Shown: positions 7,996 through 16,685 of the stretch, in pieces | How positions within the stretch are numbered: position 1 is the stretch's first letter | Layout: every line of letters begins with the position of its first letter | DNA from: Methanolobus sp. | GTDB taxonomy: Archaea; Halobacteriota; Methanosarcinia; Methanosarcinales; Methanosarcinaceae | Length of the DNA: 38,660 nucleotides | Reading direction: 5' to 3' | NCBI GenBank assembly: GCA_021767785.1 | Contig: JAASSR010000009.1 | Location: 1-38,660, forward strand | Translations under genes and position numbers: made by a program | Notes under the pieces: model-generated | What the model was told of the DNA's origin: nothing | Databases searched by the model: none | The model's input: the letters and a program-made list of their open reading frames with translations, nothing else

Positions 7996-8577
7996 ATGAG
8001 AACTAAAAAATTATTTGTGATGCTGATAGTGGGAACTGCTTTGATCCTTAGTGGATGTGCAGGTATGAATGATAATACTGCACCAAAAGCATCCGTAGAA
8101 CAAGGAAACGTTGTCACGCTGGATTACACTCTGATGGACGAAAATGGTACAGTTATAGAAACATCTAATGAATCAATTGCCGTAGAGAACAATATCCCTC
8201 AAACTGTAGACCTGCTTACATTCGAAGTCGGGGCAAGTAACATTCTTCCAGGTATCAGGGAAGGTGTAATTGGTATGAACGAAGGTGAAACTAAAAGATT
8301 CACATTACCACCAGAAAAGGCTTTTGGTGCTTATAATGAAGAACTGGTACAATCCATAAGTATTCAGGATTATCGTAATGCTACTAATTCTACAGAGATT
8401 CCCCAACCTGGAGAACAATTGATGAGCCAGATGGGAGTTATAACCGTTAAAGATGTCAATGAAACACATATTACACTGGATGCAAATTCTCCTCTTGCCG
8501 GTGAAACTATAATAGTTGAAATTACAGTACTATCAATTGAAGAAGGACAAGAAGCGGCAAATAATAGTGTAAATTAA
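7996..8577 (+). CDS. FKBP-type peptidyl-prolyl isomerase, lipoprotein (SlyD-like)
   Basis: A 193-residue exported isomerase. Residues 1-20 form a signal peptide ending in the lipobox LSGC (C21), so a lipid-attached form on the outer membrane face is likely. The FKBP core begins VTLDYTLMDENGTVIETS, continues with FEVGASNILPGIREGVIGMNEGETK and PPEKAFGAY, then an inserted flap domain (about 108-160) and NSPLAGETIIVEITVL, as in SlyD-type two-domain FKBPs. It should catalyse prolyl isomerisation and act as a chaperone for secreted proteins. The ATG at 7996 has GGTG a few bases upstream; an in-frame TTG at 7987 is less likely. Confidence 0.85.
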   Translation: MRTKKLFVMLIVGTALILSGCAGMNDNTAPKASVEQGNVVTLDYTLMDENGTVIETSNESIAVENNIPQTVDLLTFEVGASNILPGIREGVIGMNEGETKRFTLPPEKAFGAYNEELVQSISIQDYRNATNSTEIPQPGEQLMSQMGVITVKDVNETHITLDANSPLAGETIIVEITVLSIEEGQEAANNSVN

Positions 8578-8613
8578 GTAGGAATTCCAGTAATTAATCA
8601 CATTGACCATTGA

Positions 8614-8657
8614 AGGAGTAGATGTTGATCACCTGATAATCTATGTGTTCTGCTCCT
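8614..8657 (+). terminator. Stem-loop downstream of the FKBP gene
   Basis: A nine-pair stem (8614-8622 with 8649-8657, one G-U pair) encloses a 26-base loop, and T-rich sequence follows within 25 bases. It lies in the 169-base gap after the FKBP gene and before the Nif3-like gene. It could be a 3' processing or termination structure; a small structured RNA is a less likely alternative. The rest of the gap holds nothing else I can identify except the A/T-rich promoter of the next gene. Confidence 0.4.
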
Positions 8658-8745
8658 GCTCCCATATTTAATTTTTCAGCTTTTCGGAGAATACAGACAA
8701 TTATTTCCCGATAGATTAAAATCAGTTCAAATTTATTCTTTTTTT

Positions 8746-9486
8746 ATGCAATTAAGTAATATTATTCCTGTTCTTGAAGAAATAGCTCCCCCTGAACTGG
8801 CAGAAGACTTCGATGCTGGAAGAATTGGTCTCACACTGGACCTTGAAAATGATGTTCATAAGATCGCTGTTGCCCTGGACCCTACTGAATATGTGCTTAA
8901 CAGAGCAGCAATGATAGATGCAGATCTTCTGATAACACATCATACACTTCTCTTCCATGCAATAAATTGTATCGATAAGCAACTGGCCAATTGTCTTAAA
9001 ATCGCGCTTGACAACGAAATATCACTGTACTCCATGCACACTAATTTCGACAAAGCAAAAGGTGGCATAAATGATGCCCTGGCAGACAGACTGGGATTGT
9101 CAGATATCCTGGGGATCCCCATTGGTAGAATAGGAAATATCTCTCCCTGTTCCACAGAGACATTCGTTAACCATGTATCAAAGAGTCTGAACACACCTGT
9201 ACAGTTCACAGGAGAGAAGGAAGAGATAAAAAAGGTCATGGTGTTCGGTGGAAGTGGCTTCAGATCAGAGTTTCTTGACATCGCAAAAGAACAAGGAGTA
9301 GATGCGTATGTATCATCGGAGATGAAACATGATATAATACGCTCTTACAGTGATATGCTGCTTGTGGATGCAACACATTACGCAACCGAAAATCCCGGGA
9401 TGGAGGATCTCTGTCCGGTACTGGCAGAGAAGTTGAAACTGGATGTGGAGTTTATCGATCATGATCCTCTTATAAAATGTATTTGA
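8746..9486 (+). CDS. Nif3-like dinuclear metal center protein
   Basis: A 246-residue member of the Nif3/DUF34 (NIF3-like, formerly GTP cyclohydrolase I type 2) family. Metal ligands are visible: the pair H65-H66 in LLITHHTLLF, H98 in SMHTNFDKAKGG, and a C-terminal H/E pair in DATHYATENPGM. These bind two metal ions at the center of a toroidal hexamer. The cellular role is not settled; a metal chaperone or insertase function has been proposed for the family. No ribosome-binding site is seen: a T-run abuts the ATG and TATA-like sequence lies about 15-25 bases upstream, suggesting a leaderless mRNA. A 54-residue gene follows after 20 bases. Confidence 0.88.
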   Translation: MQLSNIIPVLEEIAPPELAEDFDAGRIGLTLDLENDVHKIAVALDPTEYVLNRAAMIDADLLITHHTLLFHAINCIDKQLANCLKIALDNEISLYSMHTNFDKAKGGINDALADRLGLSDILGIPIGRIGNISPCSTETFVNHVSKSLNTPVQFTGEKEEIKKVMVFGGSGFRSEFLDIAKEQGVDAYVSSEMKHDIIRSYSDMLLVDATHYATENPGMEDLCPVLAEKLKLDVEFIDHDPLIKCI

Positions 9487-9506
9487 ATCTGCTATTCTGT
9501 GATAAC

Positions 9507-9671
9507 ATGACAAAAGAAAATAAAAACGTAGAAGATATCGATGAGGACGAACTTGAAGAGTTATTTGAAAAAGAAATTAAGAAAAAGAGAGATCCAAAAC
9601 ATCGGGGATATGGAGAGTATGAAAAAAGAAAGATATACAGGGGACCTTCTGTGAAAAAGAATGATTTATAA
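9507..9671 (+). CDS. Small charged protein, 54 residues
   Basis: A possible small gene starting at ATG 9507, 20 bases after the Nif3-like stop, with GTGAT before it as a weak ribosome-binding site. The predicted protein has an acidic amphipathic N-terminal helix (EDIDEDELEELFEKE) and a basic Gly/Tyr/Lys-rich C-terminal half. There is no membrane segment and no motif that I recognise. The even split between acidic and basic halves looks like a nucleic-acid- or ribosome-associated small protein, but that is speculative. It points toward the convergent Trm56 gene, with 22 bases between the two stops. A frame on the opposite strand is much poorer in normal amino acid composition. Confidence 0.6.
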   Translation: MTKENKNVEDIDEDELEELFEKEIKKKRDPKHRGYGEYEKRKIYRGPSVKKNDL

Positions 9672-9693
9672 GGGTTTTTTATTAAAAAGGTCC

Positions 9694-10233
9694 TTATCCC
9701 CTGTTGTCTACCACTTTTTTCCCACATTTTTCAGGAACAATGGTTAATTCCCCACCCTGAAATTCATTTTTAAGAGGATCTTTTTCAGCTATACGATCAA
9801 GTGTTACTGCCACAGCAGCAACCTCAGAATGTGGCTGGTTACCTACTGCTACATTCCAGTCGGACATTTCGTATATTTCGAAGGGGACTTTTTCCGCACC
9901 GACCACAACCATTAGCTTATCACATTGTATTATCTCTGGAACAGCATCAGGAAGATTTATTCCGTACATTGAAAGATGACAGACCTTTCCACCTTCATCC
10001 TTCCATTTTCTGATCTCTGACTTCCATCTAACGTTATTCTTAACATAGAAATCACCACCCCACCTTGTTGAAACATCAACTATGTTATCTGCCAGCTTTT
10101 TATCCTCGGATGCCAGGAGCATACCTTCCGCACCGAAAGCCCTTGCCGTAAGGCCCACATGAGTGGTGATCCTTTTGTCCCTCTGGGGACGGTGGCCGAG
10201 TCTTAATATAACTATTTTATCCGGCATATCCAT
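9694..10233 (-). CDS. tRNA (cytidine(56)-2'-O)-methyltransferase (Trm56)
   Basis: A 179-residue SPOUT-class methyltransferase that methylates the 2'-O of C56 in the T-loop of archaeal tRNAs. The family signature is clear: ILRLGHRPQRDKRITTHVGLTARAFGA at the N-terminus, then the knot segment VVVGAEKVPFEIYEMSDWNVAVGNQPHSEVAAVAVTLDRI, which holds the SAM-binding loop. Length matches the family. The start may be the ATG at 10233 or the ATG two codons later; both have only a weak GATGG ribosome-binding element. It follows the AMP phosphorylase gene by about 20 bases and is likely to be in the same transcript. Confidence 0.93.
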   Translation of the reverse strand: MDMPDKIVILRLGHRPQRDKRITTHVGLTARAFGAEGMLLASEDKKLADNIVDVSTRWGGDFYVKNNVRWKSEIRKWKDEGGKVCHLSMYGINLPDAVPEIIQCDKLMVVVGAEKVPFEIYEMSDWNVAVGNQPHSEVAAVAVTLDRIAEKDPLKNEFQGGELTIVPEKCGKKVVDNRG

Positions 10234-10253
10234 CAGAAATATATCAGCATTGA

Positions 10254-11774
10254 TCAGAGTTCTGTTATGTCGGCTACTTTTTCAAGTAGCATACCCTCGA
10301 CAACTATCGGCAGGTCTTCTCTGGCGCTTTTGATAGCATCTTCAAGCTTATCTTTTTTCTCGGCATAGATTGTAAGAACAGGTTGTCCTTTCTCAACTGC
10401 TTGTCCACGCTTCTTGTGTATTCTTACACCTGCACCTTTATCATTTGGAGCACCTGCAAGTCTTGCGATCTGTACGATACGTTTGTTGTGGAATTCAAGA
10501 ATATAACCATTGGTGGGAGCTGTCAGTTCTGCTGTGAACTCACCTACCTTGATATCTTCATGAGTTACGTTAGGATCGCCGCCCTGTATTTCAATGATCT
10601 CTTTCATTTTGGCCAGAGCCTTACCATTCTTAAGGGTCTCGATGGCAAGTTCGCGTCCCTGTCCTCTGGCAGCTACGCCGCCCATCTCAAGGAGCATACC
10701 AGCCAGAATCGCACTTTTTTCAATAAGACTGTTGGGGCCTTCCATTGTTTCAAGAACCTTGAGAGCCTCAATGACCTCAAGTGCAGGACCTACCGTTCTT
10801 CCCACTGGTGACGCACCGTAAGTAAGTGCACAATCCACATCCATTCCCAGACGTTCACCGAGATCTATAAGATCTCTTGCAAGCTTTCTGCCGGCTTTGA
10901 CATCCAGTATTTTTGTGCCTGCACCGGTAGGAATATCCATAACGACTTTCTGGGCACCGACTGCACCCTTTTTCGCCAAGATGGAAGCTAACAGCTGGCA
11001 ATGAGGATCAATGGAGAGCGGATATTCTATTTTTATGAGCTTATCATCCGCAGGTGCTATGTTTGTAGCACCACCCCATACAATAACACCACCTACCTTT
11101 TCGGTCATCTCTTTTATCTGCTGGGCTGTAAACTCCACCGGCGCCAATATTTCCATCAGATCTGCGGTTCCTCCGGCACCAGTAATAGCACGTGAACTTG
11201 TCTTTGGTATTAGTAGTCCGTTAGCCGCAACAATAGGCACAATTAACAGGGAGATCTTATTGCCCGGAACACCACCGATTGAATGCTTGTCCATTATGGG
11301 AGAACTGGAAAATTCAATACGTTCACCAGTGTCTATCATGGCCCGTGTAAGCCATTCTGTTTCATCTTCACTGAGATCCTTTATGTAAGTGGCAGTAAGG
11401 AAAGCTGCGAGCTCAATGTCGTTGAGATTCTCTTCTACAATATCCTTCACAAGCTCATTTATCTCATCCCGCTCGAGCTTGAAGCCATCCATAACCTTTC
11501 GGATAATGCGGGTTGATTTGGGCTTGTCAGCCGGTTCAACCTCTACGGTTTCGGTCCATTCTCTTTTTAACTGTTCCTGGACTTCATGATACAACCCCAC
11601 CATTCCAGGTGCTATCATATCTTCGGTAAAATCAACAATCGCGGTCAGGATGGTATGATCTTTAATCCTTACCCTGTCTCCTTCATTGACACCCATTTCT
11701 CTGGCATCGATGGTATTCAGAACTACTTTATATTTACCGACTTTGATATCAATAGGTTGTACTTTCAGTTGCAT
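10254..11774 (-). CDS. AMP phosphorylase (archaeal DeoA-like)
   Basis: A 506-residue nucleoside monophosphate phosphorylase of the thymidine phosphorylase family. It releases the base from AMP (also CMP, UMP) with phosphate, producing ribose 1,5-bisphosphate, which feeds R15P isomerase and form III RuBisCO in archaea. Visible: the archaeal N-terminal extension (KVQPIDIKVGKYKVVLN), the helical domain, the phosphate loop KHSIGGVPGN, the glycine-rich segment TGAGGTADLMEILAPVEF and the late segment GAGVRIHKKRGQAVEKGQPV. I chose ATG 11774 because AAGGTGG lies six bases before it and the length matches the family; an in-frame GTG lies 11 codons upstream. The partner R15P isomerase and RuBisCO are not in the window. 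Confidence 0.94.
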   Translation of the reverse strand: MQLKVQPIDIKVGKYKVVLNTIDAREMGVNEGDRVRIKDHTILTAIVDFTEDMIAPGMVGLYHEVQEQLKREWTETVEVEPADKPKSTRIIRKVMDGFKLERDEINELVKDIVEENLNDIELAAFLTATYIKDLSEDETEWLTRAMIDTGERIEFSSSPIMDKHSIGGVPGNKISLLIVPIVAANGLLIPKTSSRAITGAGGTADLMEILAPVEFTAQQIKEMTEKVGGVIVWGGATNIAPADDKLIKIEYPLSIDPHCQLLASILAKKGAVGAQKVVMDIPTGAGTKILDVKAGRKLARDLIDLGERLGMDVDCALTYGASPVGRTVGPALEVIEALKVLETMEGPNSLIEKSAILAGMLLEMGGVAARGQGRELAIETLKNGKALAKMKEIIEIQGGDPNVTHEDIKVGEFTAELTAPTNGYILEFHNKRIVQIARLAGAPNDKGAGVRIHKKRGQAVEKGQPVLTIYAEKKDKLEDAIKSAREDLPIVVEGMLLEKVADITEL

Positions 11775-11960
11775 TGTTCCACCTTGTTTATACACAAAAT
11801 GCACCAAGGGATAAATAGATTTATGGTAAGCTCTGCAATCCAGATAAAAATGACCTGAAAAGTAAGTCCATATCGTTTAAAATTTCAGCGGACTCACAAT
11901 ACCTGAAGTAGCAGACTCCAAACCACTGCACTTAAAACCAATAAATAATGATACTGTCTC

Positions 11961-12425
11961 ATGAACAGCTTTATGCAAATCGCCATAGATGAAGCAAGGC
12001 AGGGAATGGAACATGATCACGGAGGACCGTTCGGGGCGATCATTGTAAAAGACGGTGAAATATTATCCCGAACCCATAATGAGGTATTGCGAACCAATGA
12101 CCCTACTGCCCATGCGGAAATACTAGCCATCCGGGAAGCATCTGATGTTCTTGAAAGATTCGATCTTTCAGGTTGTGAGATATATACCAGTTCCCAGCCC
12201 TGTCCCATGTGTCTGGCTGCTATTTACTGGGCACGTATCAAGACAGTTTATTATGGTTCTGATAAAGACGATGTCGCAAAGATAGGTTTTGATGACAGCC
12301 TGTTTTACAGATACATAAGAGGAGAAGCTGATAATGACGAAATAGAAATGATCAATACTGATCGGGAGGAATGTCTTAAATTACTCAGCGAATGGTCCGG
12401 GAAAAAAGATAAACAAATATACTGA
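11961..12425 (+). CDS. guaD: Guanine deaminase-like nucleoside deaminase
   Basis: A 154-residue cytidine deaminase-fold protein. Zinc ligands are H51 (with the proton-shuttle E53, in TAHAEIL) and C81/C84 in PCPMC. The flanking sequence (GGPFGAIIVKDGEI, NDPTAHAE, LAAIYWAR, IGFDDSLFYRYI, and a C-terminal tyrosine) resembles Bacillus GuaD closely as I recall it, favouring guanine deaminase over tRNA adenosine deaminase. It would convert guanine to xanthine in purine salvage. No ribosome-binding site precedes the ATG, and TTAAAA/AATAAATAA lie about 15-30 bases upstream, so a leaderless transcript is likely. It is divergent from AMP phosphorylase, another salvage enzyme. Confidence 0.82.
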   Translation: MNSFMQIAIDEARQGMEHDHGGPFGAIIVKDGEILSRTHNEVLRTNDPTAHAEILAIREASDVLERFDLSGCEIYTSSQPCPMCLAAIYWARIKTVYYGSDKDDVAKIGFDDSLFYRYIRGEADNDEIEMINTDREECLKLLSEWSGKKDKQIY

Positions 12426-12504
12426 AAATATTATAGACAATACAATAGACAAGCATATCCTATTTGCATATCCGACACAAATATCACCCACAATACATCC
12501 ACAG

Positions 12505-12514
12505 TATATTAAAA
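12505..12514 (+). promoter_or_regulatory. Candidate TATA box for the MscS gene
   Basis: TATATTAAAA in an AT-rich gap, about 55 bases before the GTG start of the MscS gene. A start site 25 bases downstream would give a leader of about 30 bases including the GGGAG ribosome-binding site. A TAGACAA direct repeat lies further upstream (about 12436-12454); its meaning is unknown. Confidence 0.45.
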
Positions 12515-12566
12515 TAGAAAGCATAATTTATCTATTAGAAGTAAAGCATTACAAGGGAGCTAGAAC

Positions 12567-13769
12567 GTGGATATATCACAATTCATACCAAGCATAATAT
12601 CACTGGTTGCTACTATTTCACTTATACTTCTTTTTGATTTTCTGTTCAGGAAAAGAAACCTTTTTTCACGGGATCGGATAATCCAGCAGCTGATATTCGT
12701 AGCTATCTTTATTATAGGAATCTTTTTTTCAATATTCATGCTCCCGATAAACGTTGAAGATAAGAATCTGATACTTACCTTCGTAAGTATAATAATCGGT
12801 GCTATAATCGCTTTCTCATCAACTACTTTTGTATCAAATGCTATGGCCGGCATAATGCTTCGATTGATGCATCCTTTCAAAGTAGGAGATTTCATCAAGA
12901 CAGACAACACTTATGGAAGAGTTACGGAAATATATTTTCTTCACACCCAGATACAGTCCATCGAACGTGACCTTATAACAATCCCCAATCTTGCTCTGGT
13001 ATCAAAACCTCTCAAAACCATAAGATCATCCGGGACTTTTATTGAAGTTAAAGTATCACTTGGCTACGACATACCCCGCAATGATATTGAGAATTGTATG
13101 TTCAAAGCCGCAGAGGTCACGGGTCTGGAAAACCCATTTGTACATGTTGAAAAACTGGGAGATTTTTCTATAACTTACAAAGTAGGTGGCCTTCTCAAGG
13201 ACATAGAAGGGATCATAACGGCAAGATCTGATTTTAAGAAAAATGTAATTGATGCACTGCATGGATCTGATATCGAGATCGTTTCCCCTACATTCATGAA
13301 TCAGCGGGTATTCAAGGAAGATTATACATGTTTGCCTCCCAAGGAAACTCCTGCTGAAAGAACTAAAGAAAAGGAAACGGAAAAAGAACCTGAGGTTAAA
13401 ACTGAAGATATAATATTTGATAAAGCTATTATGGCCCAGATGCTTGACAGGATCTTTACAACATCAAAGAGTTTCCAGGTGCGCAGGGAAGAAATGAAAG
13501 ACAAAATGAAGGATATCGAGGACGATGAAAAACGTGATGAAATGAAAAAGCAGCTTGATATGCTTGCACGGAGAGAAGATGAATTAAAACCTACAATACA
13601 GGAACTCAAGGAACTTCCTGACATCACCGCACTTCCTGAAGAAAAAGACGATGAATACGTAAAGGTGCTGGTGGATGCTGAGAAAGTGGTGACAATGCTG
13701 GATAACAGACATATTGCCATGGAAAAGAAAATTGAGAAAATTCTTGAGAACGGGACATCAAACAATTGA
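12567..13769 (+). CDS. MscS-family mechanosensitive channel with coiled-coil tail
   Basis: A 400-residue channel using a GTG start with GGGAG eight bases before it. Three membrane helices are visible (about 8-27, 39-63 and 68-96), the third followed by the MscS pore-exit pattern NAMAGIMLRLMHPFKVGDFI. The beta domain (about 100-160, with the VTEIYFLHTQIQSIERDLITIPN signature) and the alpha-beta vestibule follow to about 255. MscS channels release solutes on hypo-osmotic shock. The last 145 residues are unusual: a charged linker rich in Lys/Glu, then long heptad-like helices (about 290-400). This cytoplasmic tail is not part of the minimal MscS. The prephenate dehydratase gene follows after 39 bases. 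Confidence 0.88.
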   Translation: MDISQFIPSIISLVATISLILLFDFLFRKRNLFSRDRIIQQLIFVAIFIIGIFFSIFMLPINVEDKNLILTFVSIIIGAIIAFSSTTFVSNAMAGIMLRLMHPFKVGDFIKTDNTYGRVTEIYFLHTQIQSIERDLITIPNLALVSKPLKTIRSSGTFIEVKVSLGYDIPRNDIENCMFKAAEVTGLENPFVHVEKLGDFSITYKVGGLLKDIEGIITARSDFKKNVIDALHGSDIEIVSPTFMNQRVFKEDYTCLPPKETPAERTKEKETEKEPEVKTEDIIFDKAIMAQMLDRIFTTSKSFQVRREEMKDKMKDIEDDEKRDEMKKQLDMLARREDELKPTIQELKELPDITALPEEKDDEYVKVLVDAEKVVTMLDNRHIAMEKKIEKILENGTSNN

Positions 13770-13808
13770 TGAAAAGATTTTTTTAATTTAGTGCCTTTGG
13801 AGAACAAA

Positions 13809-14663
13809 ATGATAATCGGTGTACTTGGCCTTAAAGGTTCTTATTCTGAAAAAGCTGCTAAGCAATGGATAAAAAAAAGTGAGTGTCCTGAGAAAACTAT
13901 CCTTGAATATTGTGCTGATGTACAGGACGTGTTCTCTCTTCTGGAAAGCAGCTCTTGCGATATAGGGGTTGTTCCTCTTGAAAATTCAATCGAAGGTTCA
14001 GTTGGAATAACACTGGACATGTTTCTGGAGCATGACATACATATTATAGGAGAGACAATCGTCACTATTGAGCACTGTCTCCTTTCCAGAGGTAAAAAAG
14101 AAGATATAAGAGTGATACTGTCACATCCACAGGGTCTCGGACAATGCAGACAATTCCTTAAAGAGCACTTCCCTGAAGCAGAACTGAGAACCACAGGAAG
14201 CACGTCCCATGCCGCAAAACTTGCCACAGAGTTCGAGGAGATGGCTGCCATTGCTTCACCCGAGACAGCCAGCGTCTACGGACTTGATATTGTTCTGCAA
14301 AGTATTCAGGACAGAACACATAATCATACACGCTTTGCCATAATAACAAGAAGTGTTATCCCGGAAAATGTGAAAACATGCATTAAAGACCAGGATGTAT
14401 CCTGTAAAACATCTATAATAGTTTATCTTGACAGGGATCGTCCGGGCGCACTCTATACGATCCTCGGAGAATTTGCCAGGAACAATATTAATCTTACAAG
14501 GATAGAATCCAGACCTTCGAAGAAAGTGCTTGGAGATTATGTTTTTTACATAGACTTCGAAGGGAATATAAGCGATGCAATTATAAAAGATGCTATATAT
14601 AATATAGAGTCTGATGTAGGGATGTTAAAAATGCTTGGTTCATATCCCAGATTCCAGTTTTGA
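13809..14663 (+). CDS. pheA: Prephenate dehydratase
   Basis: A 284-residue enzyme that converts prephenate to phenylpyruvate in phenylalanine synthesis. The catalytic domain opens IGVLGLKGSYSEKAA, includes VVPLENSIEGSVG, and carries the TRF motif (residues 174-176) essential for dehydratase activity. The C-terminal ACT domain (about 200-284) has RPGALYTILGEFA and ESRP (233-236), the phenylalanine-binding features for feedback inhibition. ATG 13809 is chosen because GGAG lies six bases before it; an in-frame GTG at 13791 is less likely. There is no fused chorismate mutase. It lies between mscS and the MoxR cluster on the same strand. Confidence 0.95.
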   Translation: MIIGVLGLKGSYSEKAAKQWIKKSECPEKTILEYCADVQDVFSLLESSSCDIGVVPLENSIEGSVGITLDMFLEHDIHIIGETIVTIEHCLLSRGKKEDIRVILSHPQGLGQCRQFLKEHFPEAELRTTGSTSHAAKLATEFEEMAAIASPETASVYGLDIVLQSIQDRTHNHTRFAIITRSVIPENVKTCIKDQDVSCKTSIIVYLDRDRPGALYTILGEFARNNINLTRIESRPSKKVLGDYVFYIDFEGNISDAIIKDAIYNIESDVGMLKMLGSYPRFQF

Positions 14664-14718
14664 ATCGGATATAGATCACTAAAATATTTTTGCACATAAC
14701 AATACAAGCGGTGCCATC

Positions 14719-15615
14719 ATGGATGTAAGGGATTTCGTTAAGAAACAGGAATCAGCACTCAAACGCTACCGCAGGATATACAAACTCCTGGACTTTACGG
14801 GAACAACAATAATTCTCTATGTGCTGTTGTTCTATCTGGGTATTGACGAAGTTTTCCCTTACCTGAGCAGTTTTGAGGTCAAAGCTGGTACTTCATATGA
14901 TATACTGGGAATGAACGTGGCATTCGAAACCCTTGCTTTGACACTGATTGCAGCTTTTATATCCATTATCATAACTTTTCTGAGACATTTACGTGATGAC
15001 AGGACAAAGGCATTGTACCTTATAGAGCAGAAGTATCCTGAGCTGCGCGAAAGACTCAGGACAGCTTACGACAATGCAAATAATGAGAATCTGATAGTCT
15101 CTGACCTGTTGAACTCGGTCTCAATGAAAATAAAGAAGATCACTTCATCAACACTTCTTGCTAAGAGAAGAGTCTTATTCGGACTTATTATAATACTCAT
15201 TTCCAGCGCAACGCTGACCTATGTTGTCGATAACAATGTACGTACTACAGAATTCAACCCGGAAGATCTTGGAAACATCATCAATGATATCACTGACAAT
15301 GATGAAGAAAACCCGGAAGACTTTGTTGTACTGGATGATGATAGCAGTGATGAAGGTGGAAATGCAGGCTCAGAGAACCTGACAGGAGAGACACAGGTAG
15401 TCGTAGTTGAAGGGACCGAGGTGGACCTGACACTTCCGGCTGGAAGCGGTGTGGGGTTCAGTAACCAGGAGGATTCCGAAGAAGCAGATGAAGACTTCGA
15501 AAGATCCTCGGCTTATGAAATAAGCGTAATTTCCTCACAGTCATATTACGAAGAACTACCTGAAGGTTATGAAAATGTGATCAGGTCATATTTCGAAGAA
15601 ATGGCTCAGAACTAA
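14719..15615 (+). CDS. Membrane protein with acidic tail, first gene of a MoxR/vWA cluster
   Basis: A 298-residue protein with three likely membrane helices: about 26-46, 72-95 and 150-172. A helical cytoplasmic loop between helices 2 and 3 is charged (RHLRDDRTKALYLIEQKYPELRERL). The C-terminal 120 residues are strongly acidic and of low complexity, then predicted helical at the end. I cannot name a family with certainty; proteins of this layout occur at the head of archaeal MoxR-DUF58 clusters. It is followed by the moxR gene after 61 bases. A role as membrane scaffold or partner of the ATPase complex is inferred from position only. Confidence 0.72.
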   Translation: MDVRDFVKKQESALKRYRRIYKLLDFTGTTIILYVLLFYLGIDEVFPYLSSFEVKAGTSYDILGMNVAFETLALTLIAAFISIIITFLRHLRDDRTKALYLIEQKYPELRERLRTAYDNANNENLIVSDLLNSVSMKIKKITSSTLLAKRRVLFGLIIILISSATLTYVVDNNVRTTEFNPEDLGNIINDITDNDEENPEDFVVLDDDSSDEGGNAGSENLTGETQVVVVEGTEVDLTLPAGSGVGFSNQEDSEEADEDFERSSAYEISVISSQSYYEELPEGYENVIRSYFEEMAQN

Positions 15616-15676
15616 CGACAAAATAACTTCATATTCATCAATTACATTCACAGGACAATGATAAAGGAGATAACAG

Positions 15677-16648
15677 ATGGCTAGCGACCTGAATTCAAGA
15701 GATCTGTCCCAGGCTTACCGGATGGCTGGTGACATGTTTGCATCACTTTTTAATGAAATAGGAAAAGTGGTTGTCGGTCAGAAAGAATCGGTGGAACAGA
15801 TAATCATTGCGATACTATGTAACGGACATGCACTGGTAGAAAGTAATCCCGGTCTTGGAAAGACACTCACGATTTCAACAATATCAAAATCAATGGACCT
15901 GAACTTCAGCAGAATCCAGTGTACACCGGACCTGATGCCTTCGGACATCACAGGGACACATATTATCGAAGAAAGCAACGGTCATAAAGAGTTCAAGTTC
16001 GAACCGGGACCTATATTTGCCAATATCGTACTTGCGGATGAGATTAACCGTGCTTCACCAAAGACCCAGTCCGCCCTGCTTGAAGCAATGCAGGAGAAGC
16101 AGATAACCGTCAGTAACGATACTTACATACTCGAACAACCGTTCTTTATTCTTGCAACCCAGAACCCCATAGAAATGGAAGGTACTTTCCCACTTCCTGA
16201 AGCTCAGCTTGACAGGTTCCTTCTGAAGATTCTTGTGGACTATCCAAGCTATGAGGATGAGATAGAGATAGTCGACCGATATACAAGATCCGTAATGCCC
16301 AGTGTTAATAAAGTTATTAACAAGAATACCCTTCTTGACCTTCAGAGACTTATCAGGGACGTACCGGTTGCGGATGATATCCGTAACAGGGCTATCAAGA
16401 TAGTAATGTCTACACGTGTCAGGAGCGAACACATTGAATACGGTGCCTCACCAAGGGCATCCATCGGAATAATTCTTGCAGCTAAGGCAAGAGCACTGAT
16501 AAGAGGTCGCAATTATGTCAGCGCAGAAGATATCGACGCCATGGCATATCCGGTACTCAGACACAGGATCGTCCTGACCTTCGAAGCCGAAAGAAAAGAA
16601 ATGAGTACTGATCATGTCATTAAGAACATACTCGAAAAGATAAAGTAG
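15677..16648 (+). CDS. MoxR-type AAA+ ATPase
   Basis: A 323-residue AAA+ ATPase of the MoxR group (AAA_3 plus AAA lid). Walker A is NPGLGKT (57-63), Walker B is LADE (119-122), and the family signatures GPIFANIVLADEINRASPKTQSALLEAMQE and ATQNPIEMEGTFPLPEAQLDRFL are complete. MoxR proteins act as chaperone-like motors with von Willebrand A proteins, helping metal insertion or complex assembly in characterised cases. An AAAGGAGAT ribosome-binding site precedes the ATG. Three vWA genes follow directly, so they are the probable partners. The client is unknown. Confidence 0.95.
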   Translation: MASDLNSRDLSQAYRMAGDMFASLFNEIGKVVVGQKESVEQIIIAILCNGHALVESNPGLGKTLTISTISKSMDLNFSRIQCTPDLMPSDITGTHIIEESNGHKEFKFEPGPIFANIVLADEINRASPKTQSALLEAMQEKQITVSNDTYILEQPFFILATQNPIEMEGTFPLPEAQLDRFLLKILVDYPSYEDEIEIVDRYTRSVMPSVNKVINKNTLLDLQRLIRDVPVADDIRNRAIKIVMSTRVRSEHIEYGASPRASIGIILAAKARALIRGRNYVSAEDIDAMAYPVLRHRIVLTFEAERKEMSTDHVIKNILEKIK

Positions 16649-16685
16649 GTCGGCTTTGCCGGTAATTCCAATTCAGGATACTTGC

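Noticed and set aside
7983-8006. A seven-codon frame overlapping the FKBP start as a leader peptide
   Set aside because: It has no good ribosome-binding site and simply reads through the GTG/ATG start region in another frame.
10383-11588. Several plus-strand frames of 64-142 codons
   Set aside because: They are antisense to the AMP phosphorylase gene, which has clear family motifs throughout.
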